A stretch of 64,000 bases of DNA. Source: Ensifer sesbaniae. Its GTDB lineage: Bacteria > Pseudomonadota > Alphaproteobacteria > Rhizobiales > Rhizobiaceae. Positions 8,310 through 16,703 of this stretch are shown one piece after another; the first letter of the stretch is position 1; the number at the start of each line of letters is the position of its first letter. A model generated the notes under the pieces. That model was not told where the DNA came from. It worked only from the letters and a program-made list of their open reading frames with translations, and made no database searches. The stretch spans positions 1,796,863 through 1,860,862 of the forward strand of contig NZ_JABEKU010000002.1 of NCBI RefSeq assembly GCF_013283665.1, written 5' to 3'. A program made the position numbers and the translations under genes.

Positions 8310-9338
8310 GTGCGCAAATTTTTCAGCACGACCGCTTTGGCGGTCATTGCAACGTCATATTGGGCCGCGCCGGCGAGCGCCGAAACGGCCAATCCGTTTC
8401 GCTGCCAGCCCGGCGAAAAATACGTCATGAACGTCATGGTATCGGGCGTCGAATACTGGTTCCCCGTCTATGAGATGTTCAAGCAGGCCGGGCAGCAGTT
8501 CGGCTGCGAGACCGAATATACCGGCACGCCGGAATACGACGTCAACAAGCAGATCGCCACCTTCGACCAGGCGCTTGCCCAGAACCCGGCCGGCATCCTG
8601 GTGCATCCGATGAACTCGGATCCGTTCATCGAGCCGATCAACCGGGCGATCGATCAGGGCACGGCGGTCGTTACCTTCGCGGCGGACTCGCCGCTGTCGA
8701 AGCGTGTCTCCTTCATCACCTCGGATAATACTCGCGAAGGCATCTATGCGGCCGATGCGATCGCCGAGAAGATGGGCGGCAAGGGTGAATTTGCCGTGCT
8801 CGAAAACCCCGGCCAGGACAACCACGACAAGCGCATCGCCGCCTTCATCGGCCGCATGGCCGAGAAATGGCCCGACATGAAGCTCGTCGGTCGCGCCGCC
8901 TCGAACCAGGATCCGAACAAGGCCTATCAGGGTCTGATGAGCATCATCCAGGCCAATCCGAACCTCGGCGCCGTGTTCATGCCGGAAGCCAACTCCGCCA
9001 TCGGTGCGGCTCAGGCCAGCAAGGAAAGCGGCGGCAAGGTGCTTGTCATGTGCGCCGACGTCAACGCCAACATCCTCGACATGATCAAGGCCGGCGAAGT
9101 CTTCGGTTCGATCAACCCGAACCAGGGCATGCAGGGATATATGGGTTTCATGCTGCTCTGGCTCGCCAAGCATCCGGATCTGATCGACCCGATGAACGAC
9201 GCCAAGCGCTCGGGCTTCAATCCGATGAGCATCCCCTTCGTCGACAATGGCCTTTCCATCGTCACCGCTGACAATGCCGACGACTTCTACTGGGACAAGT
9301 ATCTGAAGCGTCGTGGCACCAAGGGCATCGACGAGTAA
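8310..9338 (+). CDS. Sugar ABC transporter substrate-binding protein (ribose/CUT2 type)
   Basis: A 342-residue periplasmic binding protein starting at a GTG with GGAGG 5 bases upstream. The signal peptide is residues 1-24 (cleavage after PASA). The mature protein has the type-1 periplasmic binding fold of RbsB relatives (VMVSGVEYWFPVYEMFKQAG; GILVHPMNSDPFIEPINRAID; VMCADVNANILDMIKAG). It is the first gene of an operon running to 18233 with a CUT2 ATPase and a single permease. The ligand is not readable from sequence. The operon enzymes suggest a polyol or sugar metabolised as a phosphorylated intermediate. Confidence 0.87.
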   Translation: MRKFFSTTALAVIATSYWAAPASAETANPFRCQPGEKYVMNVMVSGVEYWFPVYEMFKQAGQQFGCETEYTGTPEYDVNKQIATFDQALAQNPAGILVHPMNSDPFIEPINRAIDQGTAVVTFAADSPLSKRVSFITSDNTREGIYAADAIAEKMGGKGEFAVLENPGQDNHDKRIAAFIGRMAEKWPDMKLVGRAASNQDPNKAYQGLMSIIQANPNLGAVFMPEANSAIGAAQASKESGGKVLVMCADVNANILDMIKAGEVFGSINPNQGMQGYMGFMLLWLAKHPDLIDPMNDAKRSGFNPMSIPFVDNGLSIVTADNADDFYWDKYLKRRGTKGIDE

Positions 9339-9349
9339 GGATATGAATT

Positions 9350-9375
9350 GGCTGCCCGGCCCGCTCCGGGCAGCC
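9350..9375 (+). other. Intercistronic stem-loop after the binding-protein gene
   Basis: GGCTGCCCGG (9350-9359) and CCGGGCAGCC (9366-9375) form a perfect 10-bp stem with a 6-base loop. No T tract follows. Such hairpins commonly protect the upstream binding-protein mRNA and lower expression of the ATPase gene. Confidence 0.65.
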
Positions 9376-9398
9376 AAGAATGCAGGGTGGAGGACGGC

Positions 9399-10943
9399 AT
9401 GGCAGCACAACCGGTTCTGGAGGTCCGGCGCGTCACCAAGCATTTCGGTGCGGTGAAGGCGTTGACGGAGGTGGATTTCCTGTTGGAGCGAGGAGAGATC
9501 CACGCGCTCTGCGGCGAAAACGGTGCCGGCAAATCGACGTTGATGAACATCATCGCCGGCGTGCTGCAGCCGAACGACGGCGAGGTGCTCGTTGATGGAG
9601 CACCTGTGAAGATCACCTCACCGGCGACCGCCCAGGCGTTCGGCATCGGCCTCGTCCACCAGGAAATTGCCCTTTGCCCCGATGCGACGGTGGCGGAAAA
9701 CATGTTCATGGCCGCCACCAACCGCCGACGCTCGCCGCTGATGAATTATGGTGCGCTGGAGCGCGAGGCTCAGGTCGTGATGAACCGGCTCGCGCCGATC
9801 GACGTCCGGCGCAAGGTCGCCGTTCTTACCATTTCCAGCCAGCAGTTGGTCGAGATCGCCAAGGCGCTGACGCTCGATTGCCGTGTGCTGATCCTCGACG
9901 AGCCGACGGCGGCGCTGACGGAGGCGGAAGCGCAGGCGCTCTTCGGCATCATCCGCGACCTCAAGGCCGCGGGTATTTCCATTATCTATATCAGCCACCG
10001 CATGGCAGAGATTTTTTCGCTCTGCGATCGGGTCACCGTGTTCCGCGACGGCCGGCATGTCGTTACCGAGAAGATTGCGGACGTGACGCCTGACGATATC
10101 GTGCGCCGCATGGTCGGCCGCGAGATCAGCCAGCTCTATCCGCCGAAACAGTCGCCGGAAACACGCTCGGACGAGACCATCCTTTCGGTTCGGGAACTCA
10201 GCGATGGCGACCGCATCGACACCGTGTCCTTCGATCTTCGTCGCGGCGAAATCCTTGGGCTTGGCGGCCTGATCGGTTCCGGCCGCACGGAGATCGCCGA
10301 GGCGATCTGCGGTCTCAGGGCGAAGTCGAAGGGCGAGATCGCATTGCGCGGAACGCCGCAGCACATCGCCAATTACCGCGATGCCGTCGATGCCGGCATC
10401 GTCTACCTCTCGGAGGATCGCAAGGGTTCCGGCGTCTTCGTCGATCTGTCGATCGCGCAGAACATTTCCGTTCTGGATCTGAAGACGCTGACCGGGCGGC
10501 TCGGATTGCTGAATGCCAGGGCGGAGGCCGACCTTGCCCGCGACTTCGTCCGGCGTCTCGGCGTTCGCATGGGTGGCATCGACATGCCGGTGTCGTCGCT
10601 GTCAGGCGGCAATCAGCAGAAGGTGGCGATCGCCAAGCAGCTTGCGGTGCGGCCTCAGGTCATCCTGATGGACGAGCCGACGCGCGGCATCGATGTCGGC
10701 GCGAAATCCGAAATCCACCGGCTGCTGCGCGAGCTCGCCGAAGCCGGCATCGGCATCATCGTGATCTCGTCCGAACTGCCGGAACTGCTCGGACTCTGCG
10801 ACCGGGTGCTGGTCGTGCGCGAAGGCGCGATCGCCGGTGAGCTCGATGATACGGAAATGAGCGAGGAGGCGGTGATCCGCCTGGCGTCCGGAGTGACGCC
10901 GACGGATCGCACCGCGATAGGCAGGACGGAAAATGTCGCCTGA
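9399..10943 (+). CDS. Sugar ABC transporter ATP-binding protein with two nucleotide-binding domains (RbsA/MglA type)
   Basis: A 514-residue double ATPase of the CUT2 class. Domain 1 has Walker [10 protein letters not shown] (39-47) and Walker [15 protein letters not shown]. Domain 2 has the degenerate P-loop GLIGSGRTE in place of a canonical one, an intact LSGGNQQK signature and [12 protein letters not shown], all normal for RbsA relatives. The start at 9399 is chosen for GGAGG 5 bases upstream. It works with the single permease encoded next, which probably acts as a homodimer. Confidence 0.9.
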   Translation: MAAQPVLEVRRVTKHFGAVKALTEVDFLLERGEIHALCGENGAGKSTLMNIIAGVLQPNDGEVLVDGAPVKITSPATAQAFGIGLVHQEIALCPDATVAENMFMAATNRRRSPLMNYGALEREAQVVMNRLAPIDVRRKVAVLTISSQQLVEIAKALTLDCRVLILDEPTAALTEAEAQALFGIIRDLKAAGISIIYISHRMAEIFSLCDRVTVFRDGRHVVTEKIADVTPDDIVRRMVGREISQLYPPKQSPETRSDETILSVRELSDGDRIDTVSFDLRRGEILGLGGLIGSGRTEIAEAICGLRAKSKGEIALRGTPQHIANYRDAVDAGIVYLSEDRKGSGVFVDLSIAQNISVLDLKTLTGRLGLLNARAEADLARDFVRRLGVRMGGIDMPVSSLSGGNQQKVAIAKQLAVRPQVILMDEPTRGIDVGAKSEIHRLLRELAEAGIGIIVISSELPELLGLCDRVLVVREGAIAGELDDTEMSEEAVIRLASGVTPTDRTAIGRTENVA

Positions 10944-10971
10944 AAGAAGGGAAAGAGCCGGGGAGGCGGAA

Positions 10972-11961
10972 ATGGCTGTTGATACGATGATTGTAAGCGA
11001 GAGGCAGGCGCCTGCCTGGAAACGCATAGGCGCGATGCGCGAAGCCGGGCTGATCGCCATCATCCTGGCGCTCGGCATCGTCATGAGCTTCGCCTCGCCG
11101 CATTTTCTCACCTTCGGCAACCTGCGCGCCATGCTGATGAGCTTTTCGGTCGAAGGCATCGTCGTCGTCGGCATGACGATTCTTCTGATCGTCGGCGGCA
11201 TCGATCTTGCCGTCGGCTCGGTCGTCTGCTTCGCCATGGTGCTGGCAGGCTCGCTGTTTCTTACCGGCGTCGATCCCTGGACGGCCTCGTTGGTCGGCAT
11301 CCTCGCCAGCAGCCTGATCGGCATGATCATGGGCTTCTTCGTCACCGTCGTCGGGCTTAACCACTTCATCACGTCGCTCGCCGGCATGGTGATCGTGCGC
11401 GGTCTCTGCCTCGTCTTCACCAAGGGCACGCCGCTGTCGCTCTTCACGCTGCCTGCGTCCTTCAAGGCGGTGGGGCAGGGCACCTTCCACGGCGTCCCCT
11501 ATGTCATCCTGATCTTCGTCGCCGTCGTCATGCTCTTCGACTTCCTGCTGCGCCGGGCGACCGCCTTCCGCAAGGTGTTCTATACCGGCAGCAACGAGAA
11601 GGCGGCATTGTACTCGGGCATCAAGACGAAGCAGGTGAAGTTCTGGGTGACGGTTCTGTGCTCGACGCTGGCGGGTGTCGCCGGTGTCATCTACATGTCG
11701 CGCTTCGGTGCCGCGACGCCGACCTTCGGCGTCGGCATGGAACTCAACATCATCGCCGCCGCGGTCATCGGCGGCGCCTCGCTCAACGGTGGCTCGGGCA
11801 CCATCCTTGGCGCCATTCTCGGCATTGCGCTGCTTTCGGTCGTCACCAGCTCGCTGATCCTGCTCGACGTCTCCGTCTATTGGCAAGACATGATCAAAGG
11901 CTGCATCCTGCTCGCCGCCGTTTCCATCGACCACTTGCTTCATAAGCGGAAGGCCGCCTGA
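10972..11961 (+). CDS. Sugar ABC transporter permease (RbsC type)
   Basis: A 329-residue inner-membrane permease with about eight to ten hydrophobic segments. The family motif GGIDLAVGSVV (about residues 75-85) and the terminal GGASLNGGSGTILGAILG are both present. The start at 10972 is preferred over 10933 because GGGAGG precedes it by 5 bases. It is the only permease in this operon, so a homodimer is expected. It is followed two bases later by the regulator gene. Confidence 0.88.
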   Translation: MAVDTMIVSERQAPAWKRIGAMREAGLIAIILALGIVMSFASPHFLTFGNLRAMLMSFSVEGIVVVGMTILLIVGGIDLAVGSVVCFAMVLAGSLFLTGVDPWTASLVGILASSLIGMIMGFFVTVVGLNHFITSLAGMVIVRGLCLVFTKGTPLSLFTLPASFKAVGQGTFHGVPYVILIFVAVVMLFDFLLRRATAFRKVFYTGSNEKAALYSGIKTKQVKFWVTVLCSTLAGVAGVIYMSRFGAATPTFGVGMELNIIAAAVIGGASLNGGSGTILGAILGIALLSVVTSSLILLDVSVYWQDMIKGCILLAAVSIDHLLHKRKAA

Positions 11962-11962
11962 C

Positions 11963-12973
11963 ATGCCGATTGCCAAACCCACTTTGACCCCGGTTTCAAA
12001 CGCACGCGAGGAACTTGTCGTCGCAAGGCAGATGCATCAGGCGCTCGTCCTGCATTTCCTGGAGGGGCTGACCCAGTCGCAGATCGCCGACCGCCTCGGC
12101 ATCTCGCAGCCAACCGTCAATCGGTTGATCAAGCGCGGCCGGCAGCTCGGCCTGGTCGAGATCAGGATCAAGTCGCCGATCGAACCGCTGGTCGACATGG
12201 AGGAGCAATTGCTGGCGATCGGCGGCATCCGTCGGGCGATCGTCGTGCCGACCGTTTCCGACAACCCGCAGACCGCGCTCCAGGCGGTCGGCGAGGCCGC
12301 GGCGCGATTGCTGCTCGAAGAGATCGGCGACGGCGATACCATCTGCATCACCGGCGGCAAGGGCGTCAGCGCCGTCGTTGCCGGGCTACAGGCGCCACGC
12401 CGCTTCGATGTGGAGGTCATCCCCGCGACCGGCTGCGTCCAGGGCAAGCACTATACCGACGTCAACCACGTCTCGACGTTGATGGCCGACCGGCTCGGCG
12501 GGCGGTCCTACCAGATCCATGCACCGCTCTTTGCCGACAGCGCAGCGGAACGGGCGATGCTGATCAACATGCGCTCAGTGGCAGACGTCTTTAAAAGAGC
12601 GCGCGAAGCGAAGGTCGCGGTCGTCGGTATCGGTTCGATCCTCTCCGACGATTCGAGCTACTACGACCTCCATCCGTCTTCCAGCACCGACCGGGCGGCG
12701 ATCGAACGTTCAGGCGCAAGCTGTGAGCTGCTCGCTCACCTGCTCGATGATAAGGGCCGGGTCTGCGATTACAGCCTCAACCGGTCGCTGGTGTCGCTGA
12801 CGCTCGAGGAGTTTGCCTCGATCCCGACGAAGATCGGCGTGGCGAGCGGACCGAACAAGGCGGGGCCGATCCTCAGTGTCATGCGAGGGCACCACCTCGA
12901 CACGCTGGTGACGGACGAGGCGACCGGCGAGCGCGTGCTCGCCATGGCAAGCGAAAAGGGGCTTCTGGCATGA
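11963..12973 (+). CDS. SorC/DeoR-type sugar-binding transcriptional regulator
   Basis: A 336-residue regulator with an N-terminal winged helix-turn-helix (LTQSQIADRLGISQPTVNRLIKRGRQ) and a large C-terminal sugar-phosphate-binding domain of the SorC class (GDTICITGGKGVSAVV; VEVIPATGCVQGK). Relatives include SorC, LsrR, DeoR of Bacillus and the erythritol regulator EryD, which sense phosphorylated catabolic intermediates. It is embedded in the operon (2 bases after the permease, 4-base overlap with the reductase), so it probably autoregulates and responds to the FGGY kinase product. The operon is thus possibly under two regulators, this one and the divergent LacI-type protein. Confidence 0.85.
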   Translation: MPIAKPTLTPVSNAREELVVARQMHQALVLHFLEGLTQSQIADRLGISQPTVNRLIKRGRQLGLVEIRIKSPIEPLVDMEEQLLAIGGIRRAIVVPTVSDNPQTALQAVGEAAARLLLEEIGDGDTICITGGKGVSAVVAGLQAPRRFDVEVIPATGCVQGKHYTDVNHVSTLMADRLGGRSYQIHAPLFADSAAERAMLINMRSVADVFKRAREAKVAVVGIGSILSDDSSYYDLHPSSSTDRAAIERSGASCELLAHLLDDKGRVCDYSLNRSLVSLTLEEFASIPTKIGVASGPNKAGPILSVMRGHHLDTLVTDEATGERVLAMASEKGLLA

Positions 12974-13965
12974 GCGGGGACCAATTGATGCGCGAGATCG
13001 GCCGATCGGGCGTGAAGGCGTCGGCCGTCGGGCTCGGCACCTGGGCGATCGGTGGCTGGATGTGGGGCGGTACCGACGAACGGGAATCGATTGCCGCGAT
13101 CCAGGCCTCGCTCGATGCCGGCGTGACGCTGATCGACACGGCGCCGGCTTATGGCCTCGGGCGCTCGGAAGAGATTGTCGGCAAGGCATTGGCCGGCCGC
13201 CGTGACAAGGCGGTGATCGCCACCAAATGCGGGCTCGTCTGGCACACGAACAAAGGTCGGCACTTCTTCGACCAGGACGGCAGGCCGGTGCATCGCTACC
13301 TCGGCCGCGACGCAATCCTCCATGAGGTGGAACAGAGTCTGAAACGGCTCGGCACCGACTATATCGACCTCTACATCACCCATTGGCAGGACCCGACGAC
13401 GCCGATCGAGGAAACGTTTGCCGCGCTTGAAGAGCTGCGCCAGGCCGGCAAGATCAAGGCGATCGGTGCCAGCAATGTCGGCCGCGGCGAATTGGAGCAA
13501 TACATCGCCGGCAGCGGGCTCGATGCGATCCAGGAGCGCTTCAGCATGATCGATCGCGAGATCGAGACGGAGCTGCTGCCGCTGACCAGGCGCAGCGGTG
13601 TCGCGACGCTCAGCTATTCCTCCCTGGCGCTCGGGCTTCTCTCCGGCAGCATCGGGCCGGAGCGTGTCTTCTCGGGCGACGACCAGCGGCGGGACAATCC
13701 ACGGTTCTCGGTCGGCAATCGTGAGAAGGTGGCGGCCTTTGCCAAGTCGGTCCGGCCGATCGCCGAGAAGCATGGCGCGACGGTCGCCCAGCTCGTCATT
13801 GCCTGGACGCTGGCGCAGCCGGGCGTGACCTTCGCGCTTTGCGGCGCGCGCAATCCGGCCCAGGCGCTCGACAACGCCCGGGCCGGAACGATCCGGTTCG
13901 ATCCTGACGACCTTGCAGGGATCGACGCGGCCATAGCGGCGACGCTCGTAAACATGGACAGCTAA
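12970..13965 (+). CDS. Aldo/keto reductase
   Basis: A 331-residue NADPH-dependent (alpha/beta)8 oxidoreductase. The catalytic tetrad is visible: D56 and Y61 in LIDTAPAYG, K86 in IATKCG and H138 in ITHWQ. The cofactor loop includes GASNVGR, and the C-terminal segment has LAQPGVTFALCGARNPAQ. It resembles the YdjG/YghZ/IolS group that reduces or oxidises sugars and small aldehydes. It overlaps the regulator stop by 4 bases (ATGA). In this operon it could reduce the aldehyde released by the aldolase or oxidise the incoming polyol; the direction is not known. Confidence 0.87.
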   Translation: MSGDQLMREIGRSGVKASAVGLGTWAIGGWMWGGTDERESIAAIQASLDAGVTLIDTAPAYGLGRSEEIVGKALAGRRDKAVIATKCGLVWHTNKGRHFFDQDGRPVHRYLGRDAILHEVEQSLKRLGTDYIDLYITHWQDPTTPIEETFAALEELRQAGKIKAIGASNVGRGELEQYIAGSGLDAIQERFSMIDREIETELLPLTRRSGVATLSYSSLALGLLSGSIGPERVFSGDDQRRDNPRFSVGNREKVAAFAKSVRPIAEKHGATVAQLVIAWTLAQPGVTFALCGARNPAQALDNARAGTIRFDPDDLAGIDAAIAATLVNMDS

Positions 13966-13977
13966 CGGACTGCCATC

Positions 13978-15726
13978 ATGAACCGTGAAGAGATTTTCAA
14001 CGGGCTCGCCAAGAGCCCGAAGGTGGACGTGTGCGTCCTCGGCGGCGGCATCAACGGCCTCAGCGTTTTTCGCGAGCTGGCGTTGCAGGGGGTGAACGTG
14101 CTGCTCGTCGAGAAGCACGACTACTGCTCGGGCGCAAGCGCGGCTCTGTCGCGCATGGTGCATGGCGGGCTTCGCTATCTCGAAAACGGCGAGTTCAGCC
14201 TGGTGCGCGAATCGCTCGTCGAGCGTGACCGGTTGCTCAAGAATGCGCCTCACTATGTGGCGCCGTTGCCGACGACGGTGCCAATCTTCGATATCTTTTC
14301 AGGGCTTGCGAATGGCGCCGTGCGGTTCCTCGGGCTGACGCGCCGCCCGAGCCGTCGCGGCGCGATCGCAGTCAAACTTGGTCTCGGCATCTATGATTTC
14401 CTGACGCGCAGGCGGGCGCTCCTGCCGCGGCATGCCTTTCGCGGGCGGCGCGCGACGCTCGCCCGTTGGCCGGCGCTCAATCCACAGATCAAGAGCTCCG
14501 CCACCTATTACGACGCCTGGGTCAGCCAGCCGGAACGTCTCGGTATCGAGCTGCTGAAGGACGGGCTCGCCGCCGGTACCCATGCCCGCACGGTCAACTA
14601 TGCGGAGCTGACCCTTTCAGCACCCGGGCGCTACGAACTGAAGGACGGCGTTACCGGTGCCGTTGCTCCGATCGAGCCCAGCCTCATCATCAACGCCACC
14701 GGCGGTTGGATCGATATCGCCAACGGCGCTCTGTTTCCCGCGACGTCAAAGCCGGCGCCATTGATGGGCGGTACCAAGGGATCACACCTCATCATCGACA
14801 ACCCCAAGCTCATGGACGCGCTCGACGGTCACATGATTTATTACGAGAACGAGGACGGCCGCATCTGCATCCTCTTTCCCTATCTAGGCAAGGTGCTGGT
14901 GGGCTCGACGGACATCCGTGTCGATGATCCCTCGACGGTGCGCTGCGAGCGCGACGAGCGCGACTACATCCTGCAATCGCTCGCCTTTGTGCTTCCATCG
15001 ATCAGGATCGAGCCGGAAGAGGTGGTGTTCCAGTTCGCCGGAGTACGCCCGCTGCCGGCGAGTCAGGACAGTTTCACCGGCCGCATCCCGCGTGACCATT
15101 TCTGTACGTTCGTGGGTGGCGCTGAGGATGGTGCGCCAGTGCTCTGTATGATCGGCGGCAAGTGGACGACGTTCCGCTCCTTCGGCGAGTTGGCGGCCGA
15201 CCTCGCGCTGGAGCGCCTGGGGCGCCAGCGCCGCGTGTCGACCGGCGAGCGCGCGATCGGCGGTGGCAGGCATTTCCCATCGGATCGAGACGCATGGATT
15301 CACGATGTCGCCTTGGCGACCGGCCTTTGCCAGGCGCGGATCGACGTCCTGCTGACGCGCTACGGAACCGACTCGACGCTGGTCGCCAATTTCATCGCCG
15401 GCGGTGCCGATCACGCCCTGCCGCATCCTGACTATTCAATACGCGAGATGCAGTTCCTGATCCACAACGAGGCGGTTGAGCATCTCGACGACCTGCTGCT
15501 GCGCCGCACGACGCTGGCGATATCAGGACAGCTTTCGCTCGATATGACCGACGCCGTTCTCGCCTTGCTCGCGACCGAAAAACACTGGCCGCCGGTGCAG
15601 GTTGCCGCGGAGCGTAAGCGATTTCTTACTCTTCTCGCCGAGCGCCATGGCGTCGACGAGGAAGCCCTTTCCGCACGGAACGAACAAAGGAGTGCATTAT
15701 GCGAAACAACCGCAAGGTCCGGATGA
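13978..15726 (+). CDS. GlpD-like FAD-dependent (poly)ol-phosphate dehydrogenase
   Basis: A 582-residue flavoprotein of the glycerol-3-phosphate dehydrogenase family, longer than E. coli GlpD (501). The N-terminal dinucleotide-binding motif is GGGINGLS (residues 22-29), followed by EKHDYCSGASAALSRMVHGG, the GlpD signature. A substrate/FAD segment reads GGTKGSHLIID, and the C-terminal region has the GlpD cap domain. It would pass electrons to quinone at the membrane. Relatives outside glycerol metabolism include EryB, which oxidises erythritol phosphate. Neighbouring kinase and aldolase genes, and absence of glpF/glpK-like context, suggest a substrate larger than glycerol-3-phosphate. The gene overlaps the aldolase by 28 bases. 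Confidence 0.83.
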   Translation: MNREEIFNGLAKSPKVDVCVLGGGINGLSVFRELALQGVNVLLVEKHDYCSGASAALSRMVHGGLRYLENGEFSLVRESLVERDRLLKNAPHYVAPLPTTVPIFDIFSGLANGAVRFLGLTRRPSRRGAIAVKLGLGIYDFLTRRRALLPRHAFRGRRATLARWPALNPQIKSSATYYDAWVSQPERLGIELLKDGLAAGTHARTVNYAELTLSAPGRYELKDGVTGAVAPIEPSLIINATGGWIDIANGALFPATSKPAPLMGGTKGSHLIIDNPKLMDALDGHMIYYENEDGRICILFPYLGKVLVGSTDIRVDDPSTVRCERDERDYILQSLAFVLPSIRIEPEEVVFQFAGVRPLPASQDSFTGRIPRDHFCTFVGGAEDGAPVLCMIGGKWTTFRSFGELAADLALERLGRQRRVSTGERAIGGGRHFPSDRDAWIHDVALATGLCQARIDVLLTRYGTDSTLVANFIAGGADHALPHPDYSIREMQFLIHNEAVEHLDDLLLRRTTLAISGQLSLDMTDAVLALLATEKHWPPVQVAAERKRFLTLLAERHGVDEEALSARNEQRSALCETTARSG

Positions 15727-16541
15727 ACCGTCTCTTTGGTGGGGGGCGCTGTCTCGATGTGGCGATCGATCATGGCGTCTGCAACGAACCGTCCTTCCTC
15801 AACGGCCTCGAGGATATGTCCGCCGTGGTGAAGGCGCTGGTCGCCGCCGCGCCGGACGCGATCCAGATGAATTACGGCCAGGCGGACCTGCTGCAGGATG
15901 TGCCCGGCAAGGACAAGCCGGCGCTCGTCATGCGTCTCGACATGGGCAATCCCTATAACCGCATCCGCCACCGGCACATGTGGGCGGTGTTGCAGAACGA
16001 GGCTGAGCCGCTGATCGGCGCGCTGGCGATGGACGCGGCCTGCGTCGTCGTCAATCTCTTCATGCTGCCGGATGAGCCGGATCTCTTCCGGCAATGTGTC
16101 GCCAACATCTCGCGGGTCAGGGCCGATTGCGAGAAATACGGCATGCCGCTGATGATCGAGCCTCTGGTGATGCAGCCTGTCACCGAACATGGCGGTTACA
16201 TGGTCGATGGCGATGCCGAGAAGATCGTGACGCTGACCCGGCTCGCGCGCGAAATGGGTGCGGATATCGTGAAGGCGGACCCGACCACCAATCCGGAAGA
16301 TTTCCACCGGGTCGTCGAGGCAGCCCGCTGCCCGGTTCTGGTGCGTGGCGGCGGCAAGGAGGATCTGCGCAGCGTCTTCGACAAGTCTTCGGCCTTGATG
16401 CGCCAAGGCGCAATGGGCATGGTCTATGGCCGAAACATCTACCAGCACGCCAATCCGAGCGCCGTGGTGCGCGGCCTGATGGCGATTGTGCATGAGGACG
16501 CAAGCGGCGAGGAGGCCTACGCGCTCTACCAGCGCGGTTGA
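15699..16541 (+). CDS. Class I aldolase of the DhnA/LsrF/DeoC-like family
   Basis: A 280-residue (beta/alpha)8 protein. The opening LDVAIDHGV matches the AMDHG-type start of DhnA-type fructose-bisphosphate aldolases and LsrF. The probable Schiff-base lysine is K192 in ADIVKADPTTNPEDF, and the phosphate-binding end is LVRGGGKEDL followed by GAMGMVYGRNIYQ. AAAGGAG lies 6 bases before the ATG inside the preceding gene. It probably cleaves a ketose phosphate, giving dihydroxyacetone phosphate plus an aldehyde, or acts as a thiolase as LsrF does. The lack of LsrB-like binding protein and LsrG argues against autoinducer-2 use. Confidence 0.8.
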   Translation: MRNNRKVRMNRLFGGGRCLDVAIDHGVCNEPSFLNGLEDMSAVVKALVAAAPDAIQMNYGQADLLQDVPGKDKPALVMRLDMGNPYNRIRHRHMWAVLQNEAEPLIGALAMDAACVVVNLFMLPDEPDLFRQCVANISRVRADCEKYGMPLMIEPLVMQPVTEHGGYMVDGDAEKIVTLTRLAREMGADIVKADPTTNPEDFHRVVEAARCPVLVRGGGKEDLRSVFDKSSALMRQGAMGMVYGRNIYQHANPSAVVRGLMAIVHEDASGEEAYALYQRG

Positions 16542-16631
16542 AATCGGCGATCGGGCTCGCGCTTCAGAAGCGGCGATGCCTACTAGAGCAAGCGCATTCG
16601 GTTGAACGTATAAGGATGCTTTGGCGCGAAA

Positions 16632-16667
16632 GGAACGCTGCCGCTGTGAGAACACCGGCAGCGTTCC
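16632..16667 (+). other. Long stem-loop between aldolase and kinase genes
   Basis: GGAACGCTGCCG (16632-16643) and CGGCAGCGTTCC (16656-16667) are perfect 12-bp arms around a 12-base loop. No T tract follows. It may reduce read-through or adjust mRNA stability before the kinase gene. The preceding ~60 bases (16570-16630) look like a rhizobial intergenic element fragment, which I could not identify. Confidence 0.6.
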
Positions 16668-16703
16668 AGCAACTGGATTGAGAACCTTAGGAGGGGTTCG
16701 CCT

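Noticed and set aside
16570-16630. Short AT-richer segment before the kinase-gene hairpin as a named repeat
   Set aside because: It looks like part of a rhizobial intergenic element, but it is too short for me to assign to a family.
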